Assembly: GCF_900096955.1 (NCBI RefSeq) | Contig: NZ_FMYL01000001.1 | Coordinates: forward strand, 372,001-436,000 | DNA length: 64,000 nt | Direction of reading: 5' to 3' | Source of the DNA: Acinetobacter boissieri | GTDB taxonomy: Bacteria > Pseudomonadota > Gammaproteobacteria > Pseudomonadales > Moraxellaceae | Shown: positions 44,718 to 51,899 of the stretch, piece by piece | Position numbering within the stretch: the first letter of the stretch is position 1 | Layout of the letters: every line of letters begins with the position of its first letter | Notes under the pieces: model-generated | Databases searched by the model: none | The model's input: only the letters and a program-made list of their open reading frames with translations | What the model was told of the DNA's origin: nothing | Program-made: the position numbers and the translations under genes

Positions 44718-45338
44718 ATGATGCAATTACGTGTAAGCATGAGTGTGGCATTACTTTCTGCGCTTGCCATGACAGGGTGTAGCACCCTAAGTACCAAACT
44801 TGCGGTCAACAATGGCTCGTTAAACTATAAAAAAGCTGAAAACGTTGAACCATTAAAATATCCTCAAGGGATTGATGCGCGTGCAGCAACACCGTTGTAC
44901 CCTGCACCAATTATTAACCCTGTTGCACTAGAAAAAGCACCTGACTTTGAAAATCAAAAAGGCAATCGTTTTGCAATGCCTCGCCCATTTGAGCAAGTCC
45001 AAAACCGTACACAAGCTAAAAAAGCACAAAATCAATACCTTCGCCCTGTGGTTTTATTTGATGCAAAACGCAATCCACTGCTGAAAGTAAGCGGTAAATC
45101 TGATACTATTTGGCAGTACACATTGGCAACGCTCAGCAGTCTAAACTATAGCGTTAAGGGGCAAAACCCAACACGCTACGAAGCGACCATTCAGGTGAAC
45201 CAAAAAACCTATGTGTTAAAACTCTCTGCTGTTGGCAAAGAAAACACTTTAGTTGTATTTAACCCTGACAACAGTTTTGCCGATCAAACTCAAGCGGAAG
45301 AACTTTTAGGTCAAATCGCTCAAAATTGGCCAGCCTAG
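44718..45338 (+). CDS. BamC-like outer-membrane lipoprotein, short form
   Basis: 206 residues with lipobox MTGC near residue 20. After the Cys come an extended region (NYKKAENVEPLKYPQGIDARAATPLYPAP) like the BamD-binding lasso of BamC, and one helix-grip-like domain (SDTIWQYTLATLSSLNYSVKGQNPTRYEATI). E. coli BamC (about 344 residues) has two such domains; the second is missing here. Position between dapA and purC matches bamC exactly. It is probably part of the BAM complex. Confidence 0.75.
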   Translation: MMQLRVSMSVALLSALAMTGCSTLSTKLAVNNGSLNYKKAENVEPLKYPQGIDARAATPLYPAPIINPVALEKAPDFENQKGNRFAMPRPFEQVQNRTQAKKAQNQYLRPVVLFDAKRNPLLKVSGKSDTIWQYTLATLSSLNYSVKGQNPTRYEATIQVNQKTYVLKLSAVGKENTLVVFNPDNSFADQTQAEELLGQIAQNWPA

Positions 45339-45374
45339 TACCCTAGGCTTTATTTTTAAAAACAGGTTAGCCCC

Positions 45375-46094
45375 ATGTTAAAAAACACCCTGCTCTATAC
45401 CGGTAAAGCAAAGTCTGTCTACACCACAGATAATCCAGACCTTTTAATCTTAGTGTTTCGTGACGATGCTTCGGCATTTAATGGTGAAAAAATTGCACAG
45501 TTAGACCGTAAGGGCAAGGTAAATAACCTGTTCAATGCGTTTATTATGGAAAAACTGGCTGAAGCGGGCATTGAAACGCATTTTGAAAAACTACTGAATC
45601 CAAGTGAAGTTTTAGTTAAGCGCTTAGACATGATTCCAGTAGAATGCGTGATTCGTAACTATGCTGCAGGCTCACTATGTCGCCGTTTAGGTGTCGAAGA
45701 AGGTAAAGTACTGACTCCGCCTACATTTGAACTTTTCTTTAAAGATGATTCTCTTGGTGACCCAATGGTCAACGAGTCACAATCCATCGCTTTAGGTTGG
45801 GCAACAGCTGAACAACTTGAGCAAATGAAAGTACTCACCTATCAAGTAAATCAAGTATTGACTGATTTATTTGAACAAGGCGGTATGTTGTTGGTCGACT
45901 TCAAACTTGAGTTTGGTGTATTCCATGACCGCATTGTACTTGGCGATGAGTTCTCACCAGATGGCTGCCGTCTATGGGACAAAGAAACTAAGAAGAAATT
46001 AGATAAAGACCGCTTCCGCCAAGGTTTAGGCGATGTAGTTGAAGCATACGAAGAAGTTGCAACACGTTTAGGCATTAACCTAGACAGCATCTAA
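45375..46094 (+). CDS. purC: SAICAR synthetase PurC
   Basis: 239 residues. [53 protein letters not shown] and LVDFKLEFG are the family marks. It makes SAICAR from CAIR, aspartate and ATP in purine synthesis. Confidence 0.95.
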   Translation: MLKNTLLYTGKAKSVYTTDNPDLLILVFRDDASAFNGEKIAQLDRKGKVNNLFNAFIMEKLAEAGIETHFEKLLNPSEVLVKRLDMIPVECVIRNYAAGSLCRRLGVEEGKVLTPPTFELFFKDDSLGDPMVNESQSIALGWATAEQLEQMKVLTYQVNQVLTDLFEQGGMLLVDFKLEFGVFHDRIVLGDEFSPDGCRLWDKETKKKLDKDRFRQGLGDVVEAYEEVATRLGINLDSI

Positions 46095-46110
46095 GCTTTA
46101 GATCTGTTAC

Positions 46111-46139
46111 AAAAACCGAGCCAAAAGGCTCGGTTTTTT
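46111..46139 (+). terminator. Terminator after purC
   Basis: AAAAACCGAGCC-AAAA-GGCTCGGTTTTT with a further T; perfect 12-bp stem, 16 bases past the purC stop. Confidence 0.92.
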
Positions 46140-46178
46140 ATTATAAGCTAAGGTCATTATTTTATTGTGGTACACATT

Positions 46179-47060
46179 ATGAACAGAAAAAAACACTATA
46201 TCTTTACGATAATCTTCTGTATCAGTACCACAATTCAAGCAAAATCTCTTGAGATTATTTCACTTTGGTCAAATGATAAGCCACCCGAAAACCCCAAACA
46301 TCAACTCAAAAAAAATATAAAAACGGTCGTAACGCCATTTATGGCCGTGTACTCCCCTGCACAATCGAACCATACCGCTATTTTAGTCATGAGTGGTGGT
46401 GGCTATGCCCATGAAGTACTCAATAAAGAAGGAACACCCACTTCTTTATGGTTACAACAACATGGCTTTACTGTATTTGAATTGGTGTACCGTTTACCAA
46501 TGCCTGAACAAGCCAACACACGTGACTTGCCTTTTGCAGATGCTCAACGAGCCCTAAGATTAATTAAGGCAACAGGACAATTTCAACACATTGGGGTCAT
46601 GGGATTCTCTGCTGGTGGGCATGTGGCAGGCATGTTAGCAACACAGTGGACTAAGACATTTTATAAGCCCTTAGATGCAACAGATACATTCTCAGCCCGA
46701 CCTGATTTTGCCGTATTACTCTACCCTGTTGTCAGCATGCAGCCCCCGCTCAATGAAACACATGCCTATAAAGTCTTGTTTGATGCAAATAGTAACGATA
46801 CATTACTACGCCAATACAGCATAAACCAGAACATTACGCATAACACACCACCCATGTTTATTGCACATGCCATTGACGATAATATTTCACCTGTCGCCAA
46901 TAGCCAGCTTCTACATCAAGCTCTACAACAACAACAGATTAGCAATGAATTCATTTTATTTGACCACGGCGGACATGGTTGGGGCTTAGGCAATAATCCC
47001 CAAACCAAGCAATGGCCTGCGTTATTTTTACATTGGCAACAACAACAGTTTCAAGACTGA
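46179..47060 (+). CDS. Secreted alpha/beta hydrolase (acetylxylan-esterase/BD-FAE-like)
   Basis: 293 residues from the ATG at 46179; a GTG at 46167 is less likely. The signal peptide is MNRKKHYIFTIIFCISTTIQA. The oxyanion region VMSGGGYAHEV and nucleophile GFSAGGHVAG are followed by Asp in HAIDDNISPV and His in DHGGHGWGLG. The natural ester is unknown. Its 3' end overlaps the convergent rarA by 10 bases. Confidence 0.8.
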   Translation: MNRKKHYIFTIIFCISTTIQAKSLEIISLWSNDKPPENPKHQLKKNIKTVVTPFMAVYSPAQSNHTAILVMSGGGYAHEVLNKEGTPTSLWLQQHGFTVFELVYRLPMPEQANTRDLPFADAQRALRLIKATGQFQHIGVMGFSAGGHVAGMLATQWTKTFYKPLDATDTFSARPDFAVLLYPVVSMQPPLNETHAYKVLFDANSNDTLLRQYSINQNITHNTPPMFIAHAIDDNISPVANSQLLHQALQQQQISNEFILFDHGGHGWGLGNNPQTKQWPALFLHWQQQQFQD

Positions 47061-48325
47061 GTCTCTTGCCAACGGCGTTGCTGTAGCTTTTCGCCTTCAA
47101 CTTCACGTTTGTTACGTGCAGATTCATACAGTTTTGTACCCATAAGCTCATCGGGTAAATAATTTTGTTTAACAAAGTTTTCTGGATAATCATGTGGATA
47201 TAAATAATCCACGCCATAACCTTCTGCTTTCATTAAGCCTGTAGGTGCATTACGCAAATGCAATGGCACAGCTAAATTAGCCGTTTTTTCCGCCAAAGCC
47301 ATGGCTTTATTAATGGCTAAATACGTACTGTTACTTTTTGCACTGGTTGCTAAGTACACCACACATTGGCCTAAAATAATACGAGCTTCAGGCATACCAA
47401 CCGCTTGTACTGCACGCATACTTTCACCTGCAAGCAATAAAGCATTGGGATTAGAATTACCTATATCTTCCGAGGCTGAGATCAACAAACGGCGAGCAAT
47501 AAATACAGGGTCTTCACCACCTTTGAGCATACGGGCTAGCCAATACAGTGCTGCATCTGGGTCACTACCACGAATAGATTTAATTAAAGCCGATGCCAAA
47601 TCGTAGTGTTGTTCGCCTGTTTTGTCATAACGTGCAGTGGTTTGCTGAGCAACTTTAACCACCAAGCCATTATTAATATGATTCTCATCTTGCTCTGTAT
47701 CAAAGGTATTGGCGACCAAATCGAGCAAATTAAGTGCCTTTCTGGCATCCCCCCCTGAAAACTGAACGAGTGCTTCGTACTCATCGATATAAATATGACG
47801 CTGTTGTAAAATAGAGTCTCGGGCAATGGCTTGATCCAATAATGCTTTGATCGCATCACTGTCTAATACATTGAGTGTATAGACCTGACAACGAGACAAC
47901 AGTGCACTATTGACTTCAAATGACGGGTTTTCTGTGGTTGCCCCCACCAAAGTAATTTTACCTTTTTCTACTGCCCCGAGTAGTGCATCTTGTTGTGACT
48001 TATTAAAACGATGAATTTCATCAATAAAAACCACAGGTGTCAGTAAATCACCGCTTTCAGCAATCACTTCTCTCAGCTCTTTTACGCCCGTATTTAAAGC
48101 AGACAAACTTAAAAATGGACGGTCTACCGCTTGTGCAAGAAGAGAAGCTAATGTGGTTTTCCCCACTCCGGGTGGGCCCCAAAAAATAATGGAAGGTAAA
48201 TGTCCCTGATCAATCATTTGACGAAAGGGTGCATCTGCATTTAATAAATGCCCTTGTCCTAAAATTTCCGATAGGTCGCGCGGGCGTAAACGTTCTGGGA
48301 GTGGAATATTACTGCTATCGCTCAT
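47051..48325 (-). CDS. rarA: Replication-associated recombination protein RarA (MgsA)
   Basis: 424 residues, clamp-loader AAA+ ATPase. RPRDLSEILGQGHLL, Walker A WGPPGVGKTTLA, Walker B VFIDEIHRFNKSQQDALL, sensor 1 GATTENPSFEVNSALLSRC, and the C-terminal LRNAPTGLMKAEGYGVDYLYPHDYP are all standard. It acts at stalled replication forks. Confidence 0.94.
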   Translation of the reverse strand: MSDSSNIPLPERLRPRDLSEILGQGHLLNADAPFRQMIDQGHLPSIIFWGPPGVGKTTLASLLAQAVDRPFLSLSALNTGVKELREVIAESGDLLTPVVFIDEIHRFNKSQQDALLGAVEKGKITLVGATTENPSFEVNSALLSRCQVYTLNVLDSDAIKALLDQAIARDSILQQRHIYIDEYEALVQFSGGDARKALNLLDLVANTFDTEQDENHINNGLVVKVAQQTTARYDKTGEQHYDLASALIKSIRGSDPDAALYWLARMLKGGEDPVFIARRLLISASEDIGNSNPNALLLAGESMRAVQAVGMPEARIILGQCVVYLATSAKSNSTYLAINKAMALAEKTANLAVPLHLRNAPTGLMKAEGYGVDYLYPHDYPENFVKQNYLPDELMGTKLYESARNKREVEGEKLQQRRWQETQS

Positions 48326-48371
48326 AAGGCCTTCTATTTTTACTGTAGATCAAACCAACGTGTGGCATATA

Positions 48372-48815
48372 TTAGTGTAAATCGAAACGATTCACTGGCA
48401 TGCTGTCTTTACTCTCATCAGGACGCTGTAGCGCTTGTATAATTTCACAGTCTTTGACTGATGCATTGGCATGACAAGAGTTTTTTAACTGCTCTAACTG
48501 TACTTTAAATTGCTCTAACTGTTGAATTTTTTCAGTCACATGCTGTAAGTGCTCACTAATTACATCATTCACATGACCACAATTTTGCTCAGGCTGTTGC
48601 AACTGCTCATGCAAAGCTTGAATTTCTTTGAGTGACATACCCAACTCACGGCAATGCCGAATAAAAATCAGTCCAGTTAAACTGTCTTGATCATAGTATC
48701 TGTAGTTATTGTCGGCACGGCGTGGTGGATGAATCAACTGCTTTTTTTCGTAAAACCGAATGGTATCTGCACTGAGTTTGGCTTTTTTAGCCAACTCACC
48801 AATGGTAAATTGCAT
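48372..48815 (-). CDS. cadR: MerR-family Cd/Pb-responsive regulator CadR
   Basis: 147 residues. The HTH is FTIGELAKKAKLSADTIRFYEKKQLIHPPRR. The metal Cys triad fits CadR/PbrR: one in QNCGHVND and two in NSCHANASVKDCEII. The C-terminus is His-containing and short. It is divergent from a cation exporter, with a typical 19-bp-spaced promoter between them. AAGGAG lies before the ATG. Confidence 0.85.
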   Translation of the reverse strand: MQFTIGELAKKAKLSADTIRFYEKKQLIHPPRRADNNYRYYDQDSLTGLIFIRHCRELGMSLKEIQALHEQLQQPEQNCGHVNDVISEHLQHVTEKIQQLEQFKVQLEQLKNSCHANASVKDCEIIQALQRPDESKDSMPVNRFDLH

Positions 48816-48825
48816 AAAAATCTCC

Positions 48826-48856
48826 TTGACCTTAGAGCTACACCAAGCTTTTTAAT
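48826..48856 (+). promoter_or_regulatory. MerR-type promoter of the cation exporter gene
   Basis: TTGACC (48826-48831) and TTTAAT (48851-48856) are separated by 19 bases, the long spacing that needs MerR-type DNA distortion. The spacer holds an imperfect dyad CTTAGAG-CTACA-CCAAG. It faces the gene at 48887. Confidence 0.7.
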
Positions 48857-48886
48857 CAGTTTAAATCTGTTAGAGGAGATTTTCAA

Positions 48887-49519
48887 ATGGCTGGTTGTCA
48901 TTGTCATCACGAAGCACCAACAAAAACGCATTCAAAAAAATTCCGTAATGCATTATGGATTGCATTGGTGCTCAATCTCTCTTTATTTTTAATTGAAGTG
49001 ATTGGGGGTATGCAATCTGGCTCAGCCTCGCTTTGGGCAGACTCACTCGACTTTGCTGGTGATTCATTTAACTATATTATTTCTTTAATTGCTTTGGGTA
49101 TGAGCCTGTATTGGCGTGCCAATGCTGCACTCCTTAAAGGCAGTATGATGATTTTGTTTGCCATTTTTGTAGTGGCAAAAGTGGTTTGGTCTTATAGCAA
49201 CGGTCAACCACCCGAAGCCATGACCATGGGCTTTATTGGTGTATTGGCATTGGTGGCCAATATTATTAGTGCTTTGGTACTCTATACTTTTAGAGATGGT
49301 GACTCAAATATGCGTTCGGTGTGGTTATGTAGCCGTAACGATGCGATTGGTAATGTGGCCGTATTACTTGCAGCTTTAGGTGTATTTGGTACACAAAGTG
49401 CATTACCTGACTTATTGGTGGCCTCTATTATGGCAGTACTTGGGTTTTCTGGTGGTTTACAAATTATTAAGCAAGCTCGTGCTGAACGCCGAAAAGTCCG
49501 TTACACGCCTGTACACTGA
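48887..49519 (+). CDS. Cation efflux protein, transmembrane-only CDF-like
   Basis: 210 residues. The N-terminal leader MAGCHCHHEAPTKTH is rich in Cys/His and may bind metal. The membrane part has CDF motifs: SLWADSLDFAGDSFNYIISL (Asp ligands) and MRSVWLCSRNDAIGNVAVLLA. It ends 10-15 residues after the last helix, so the cytoplasmic C-terminal domain of ZitB/FieF/CzcD is missing. It is probably a Cd/Zn/Pb exporter under CadR control. AGAGGAG precedes the ATG. Confidence 0.85.
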   Translation: MAGCHCHHEAPTKTHSKKFRNALWIALVLNLSLFLIEVIGGMQSGSASLWADSLDFAGDSFNYIISLIALGMSLYWRANAALLKGSMMILFAIFVVAKVVWSYSNGQPPEAMTMGFIGVLALVANIISALVLYTFRDGDSNMRSVWLCSRNDAIGNVAVLLAALGVFGTQSALPDLLVASIMAVLGFSGGLQIIKQARAERRKVRYTPVH

Positions 49520-49528
49520 AAGTAAACT

Positions 49529-49978
49529 TTAACGCACCCAACGTACAATATATTGGTCAATGTCTTGTTCAGGGATATCATATTCTGAAATACAACGCCC
49601 TGCCACAGACTTTTTGGCCGTAATCACACTTTCTCTAGAGCCTGTATTTAAGTAGTGCCATGGGGGTAATTTTTTACCCTCATGCCTACGTTTATAGGCA
49701 CAACTTGATGGCAACCAATACGCAATTTGATCAATCGTTTGTATGTTGAGTTGAATACAATCTGGAACAAAGTTTTTTCGATGGACATAGTCTGAGCAAT
49801 GTCCTGTTGAGCAGTCGAGTAGATGACATGCCACCTTGGTGTATGCCACTTCTTGCGTGTCATCGTCTTCAAGTTTAATCAAACAACATAAACCACAACC
49901 ATCACACAATGCTTCCCACTCTTGGGCATTTAACGCATCTAATGGGTATTTTTGCCAAAACTGAGGGCGTAAAGACAT
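49529..49978 (-). CDS. ycgN: YcgN family CxxCxxCC protein (UPF0260)
   Basis: 149 residues. EALCDGCGLCCLIKLED is the CxxCxxCC motif, followed by Cys in VACHLLD, GHCSDY, PDCIQL and SSCAYKRRHEGKKLPPWHYL. It probably binds Zn or Fe. Function unknown. Parts of its first 16 codons and upstream DNA recur at 57405 and 59860, see the repeat entries. Confidence 0.87.
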   Translation of the reverse strand: MSLRPQFWQKYPLDALNAQEWEALCDGCGLCCLIKLEDDDTQEVAYTKVACHLLDCSTGHCSDYVHRKNFVPDCIQLNIQTIDQIAYWLPSSCAYKRRHEGKKLPPWHYLNTGSRESVITAKKSVAGRCISEYDIPEQDIDQYIVRWVR

Positions 49979-50121
49979 GCCTAAACCAATATCAACATAA
50001 CATGATTAGTGTAGCATGCCTTTCATTATAAATTAATCGTCTACATCTAGATCATGCATGAATTTAGTCCTTATAATTTTTACATCAACAAAAAATATAT
50101 ACACGTAAAAATTACAGAGTA
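49935..50121. repeat. Repeat copy A: ycgN 5' end and upstream DNA (parent copy)
   Basis: Covers the first codons of ycgN and about 140 bases upstream. Shared landmarks with copies B and C are the codons for LRPQF, AATATCAA, CATxATAAATT, and TAGTCCTTATAATTTTTACA followed by a spaced GTAAAAATTACAGA (in A and B). This is the parent, since ycgN is intact here. Confidence 0.7.
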
Positions 50122-50171
50122 GATGTAAGTCAGTCTTTTGGCTGTATGAATAAGGAAAGGAGATGGTTGCA

Positions 50172-50192
50172 CTACATTTTTAAATATTTCAT
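50172..50192 (-). pseudogene. Start-codon remnant of a third immunity-like copy
   Basis: After GGGGAAAGA the sequence reads ATG AAA TAT TTA AAA ATG TAG, the first codons (MKYLK) of the two immunity-like genes at 50249 and 51098 followed at once by a stop. The preceding terminator and ribosome site also match the junction at 51026-51113. This is best read as the scar of a deleted or recombined third copy. Confidence 0.6.
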
Positions 50193-50265
50193 TCTTTCCC
50201 CATAAAAAAGCCAATATGAGCGCTCATATTGGCTTTAAAGTGACTACTTTATTTTTTCTTCATAC
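50178..50265. repeat. Direct repeat, copy 1 of the immunity-gene junction
   Basis: This block (start-codon region, ribosome site, terminator hairpin, and 3' end of the gene at 50249) is nearly identical to 51026-51113. The pair marks the unit of tandem duplication. Confidence 0.75.
50207..50236 (-). terminator. Terminator after first immunity-like gene
   Basis: A perfect 15-bp palindrome with arms AAAGCCAATATGAGC and its complement, followed on the minus strand by six U. It lies 12 bases past the stop at 50249. Confidence 0.85.
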
Positions 50266-51040
50266 TAAGAAATTCAGCTGGATAAGTACTAATACCATCA
50301 TTAATATCATCACCATCAGTACAACCACCGGCTAACTTATTGGTCGAAACACATTCTAAATTACGGTCAAACATCACTTTATAGACTGGCATTTTTTTTA
50401 TGGTTTGTGCATTGATGGGGCCATCACAACCTTTTTGAATACGGTCTGTATAGGTAAACAGCTTGGTTTTTTCGTTATAACTTAACTTCACCCCTACTGT
50501 GCAGTCCAATGGTTCAATAGCATCACCCTTCGCATCAACTTCACTACTCACAGATATTGAATTTAAACTTATCACTTTATTGTTTTTTAAGTTATATACA
50601 TAGGTGGTGACGTCATTTGTTCTTTGAGGTAATGACCGATAATTGACATAATCATTTGTCCGTACGGTGAGGGCAAGATAACCAGTTTCTTCATCCAGCC
50701 AAATATTATCTATACGCACTCCAAAAGCATTATTATATGGCGCTGTGGTTTTAAATAGCTGATAAATTTTATTCTTATTGAGAATTTCTACGCCATACTC
50801 TTGCAACTGATAATTTTCTTTACCTGTGGATTCATCAGTAAGCCCATAATCAGCAATCCTTACTTTTAAAGTACTGCTATAACGTGCATAGTAATTTAAA
50901 TCATCATTACTTAAATAATCAACAGGATTTTTAAGTTGTTCACTTTCAACCATAATATCATCCCAATCAGGGTCGTCTGCATAACTTAAATTGGCGAATA
51001 AGCCACCACACAGTAGTGCCAGTACTTTTAAATATTTCAT
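50249..51040 (-). CDS. Periplasmic T6SS immunity-like protein, copy 1
   Basis: 263 residues from the ATG at 51040 (GGGG upstream). Signal peptide MKYLKVLALLCGGLFANLSYA. No known domain; the mature part is beta-rich, with four Cys (DCTVGVK, GCDGPIN, LECVSTNKLAGGC) that could form two disulfides. It is a tandem paralogue of the next gene, of identical length and mostly identical sequence, diverging in the region after the signal and at the C-terminus. Export fits protection against a periplasmic cell-wall enzyme. Confidence 0.75.
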   Translation of the reverse strand: MKYLKVLALLCGGLFANLSYADDPDWDDIMVESEQLKNPVDYLSNDDLNYYARYSSTLKVRIADYGLTDESTGKENYQLQEYGVEILNKNKIYQLFKTTAPYNNAFGVRIDNIWLDEETGYLALTVRTNDYVNYRSLPQRTNDVTTYVYNLKNNKVISLNSISVSSEVDAKGDAIEPLDCTVGVKLSYNEKTKLFTYTDRIQKGCDGPINAQTIKKMPVYKVMFDRNLECVSTNKLAGGCTDGDDINDGISTYPAEFLSMKKK

Positions 51041-51113
51041 TCTATTCCCCATAAAAAAGCCAATATGACTCCTCATATTGGCTTTAAAGTGACTACTTTA
51101 TTTTTTTTTCATA
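51026..51113. repeat. Direct repeat, copy 2 of the immunity-gene junction
   Basis: Near-identical partner of 50178-50265. Contains the signal-peptide start of copy 1, its ribosome site, the terminator of copy 2 and its last codons. Confidence 0.75.
51056..51085 (-). terminator. Terminator between the two immunity-like genes
   Basis: Arms AAAGCCAATATGA and TCATATTGGCTTT with a 4-base loop and six U on the minus strand. It is the counterpart of the hairpin at 50207 with a changed centre, and should reduce readthrough into copy 1. Confidence 0.8.
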
Positions 51114-51889
51114 CGGATAAACTCAGCAGTATAATTACCGATGCTTTCATTTATATTATCTTCGTTACTGCAACCACCGGCTAATTGATTGGTCGAAATA
51201 CATTTAAAATTACGGTCAAACGTCACTCTATAGACTGGCATTTTTTTGATGGTTTGCGCATTGATTGGCCCAGTACAGCCTTTATGAATACGATCTGTAT
51301 AGGTAAACAGCTTGGTTTTTTCGTTATAACTTAACTTCACCCCTACTGTACAATCAAGTGGTTTAATCGCATCCCCCTTGGAGTCGACGTTACTACTCAC
51401 CGATATTGAATTTAACCTCATAAATTTATTATTTTTTAAGTTATAGACATAGGTGGTGACATCATTGTTTCTTTCAGGTGATGATCCATAATTGATGTAA
51501 TAATTTGTCCGCACCGTGAGTGCCAGATAACCAGTTTCTTCATTTAACCAAATATTATCTATACGTACTCCAAAAGTATTGTTATATGGTGCTGTAGTTT
51601 TAAATAGCTGATAAATTTTATTCTTGTTTAGAATCTCCACACCATATTTTTTTAGTTGATAATTCTCTTTACCTGTAGATTCATCGCTAGTTCCATAATC
51701 TACAATTTTAACTTTTAAATTATCACTATATCGCGAGTAAAAATTAAATTTACGACTACTTAAATAGTCAACAGGATTATTATATTGAATACTATCAATC
51801 ATAATATCATCCCATTCAGGGTCCTCTGCATAACTTAAATTGGTGAACAAGCCACCACACAGTAATGCCAGTACTTTTAAATATTTCAT
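51098..51889 (-). CDS. Periplasmic T6SS immunity-like protein, copy 2 (effector-linked)
   Basis: 263 residues from the ATG at 51889. Signal peptide MKYLKVLALLCGGLFTNLSYA. It begins 10 bases after the effector stop, so it is the cognate immunity candidate. Conserved with copy 1 are GKENYQL, EILNKNKIYQLFKTTAPYNN, VRIDNIWL and the four Cys (DCTVGVK, GCTGPIN, KCISTNQLAGGC). Family unknown to me; the immunity role is inferred from position, export and duplication. Confidence 0.75.
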   Translation of the reverse strand: MKYLKVLALLCGGLFTNLSYAEDPEWDDIMIDSIQYNNPVDYLSSRKFNFYSRYSDNLKVKIVDYGTSDESTGKENYQLKKYGVEILNKNKIYQLFKTTAPYNNTFGVRIDNIWLNEETGYLALTVRTNYYINYGSSPERNNDVTTYVYNLKNNKFMRLNSISVSSNVDSKGDAIKPLDCTVGVKLSYNEKTKLFTYTDRIHKGCTGPINAQTIKKMPVYRVTFDRNFKCISTNQLAGGCSNEDNINESIGNYTAEFIRMKKK

Positions 51890-51899
51890 AAAAAATTCC

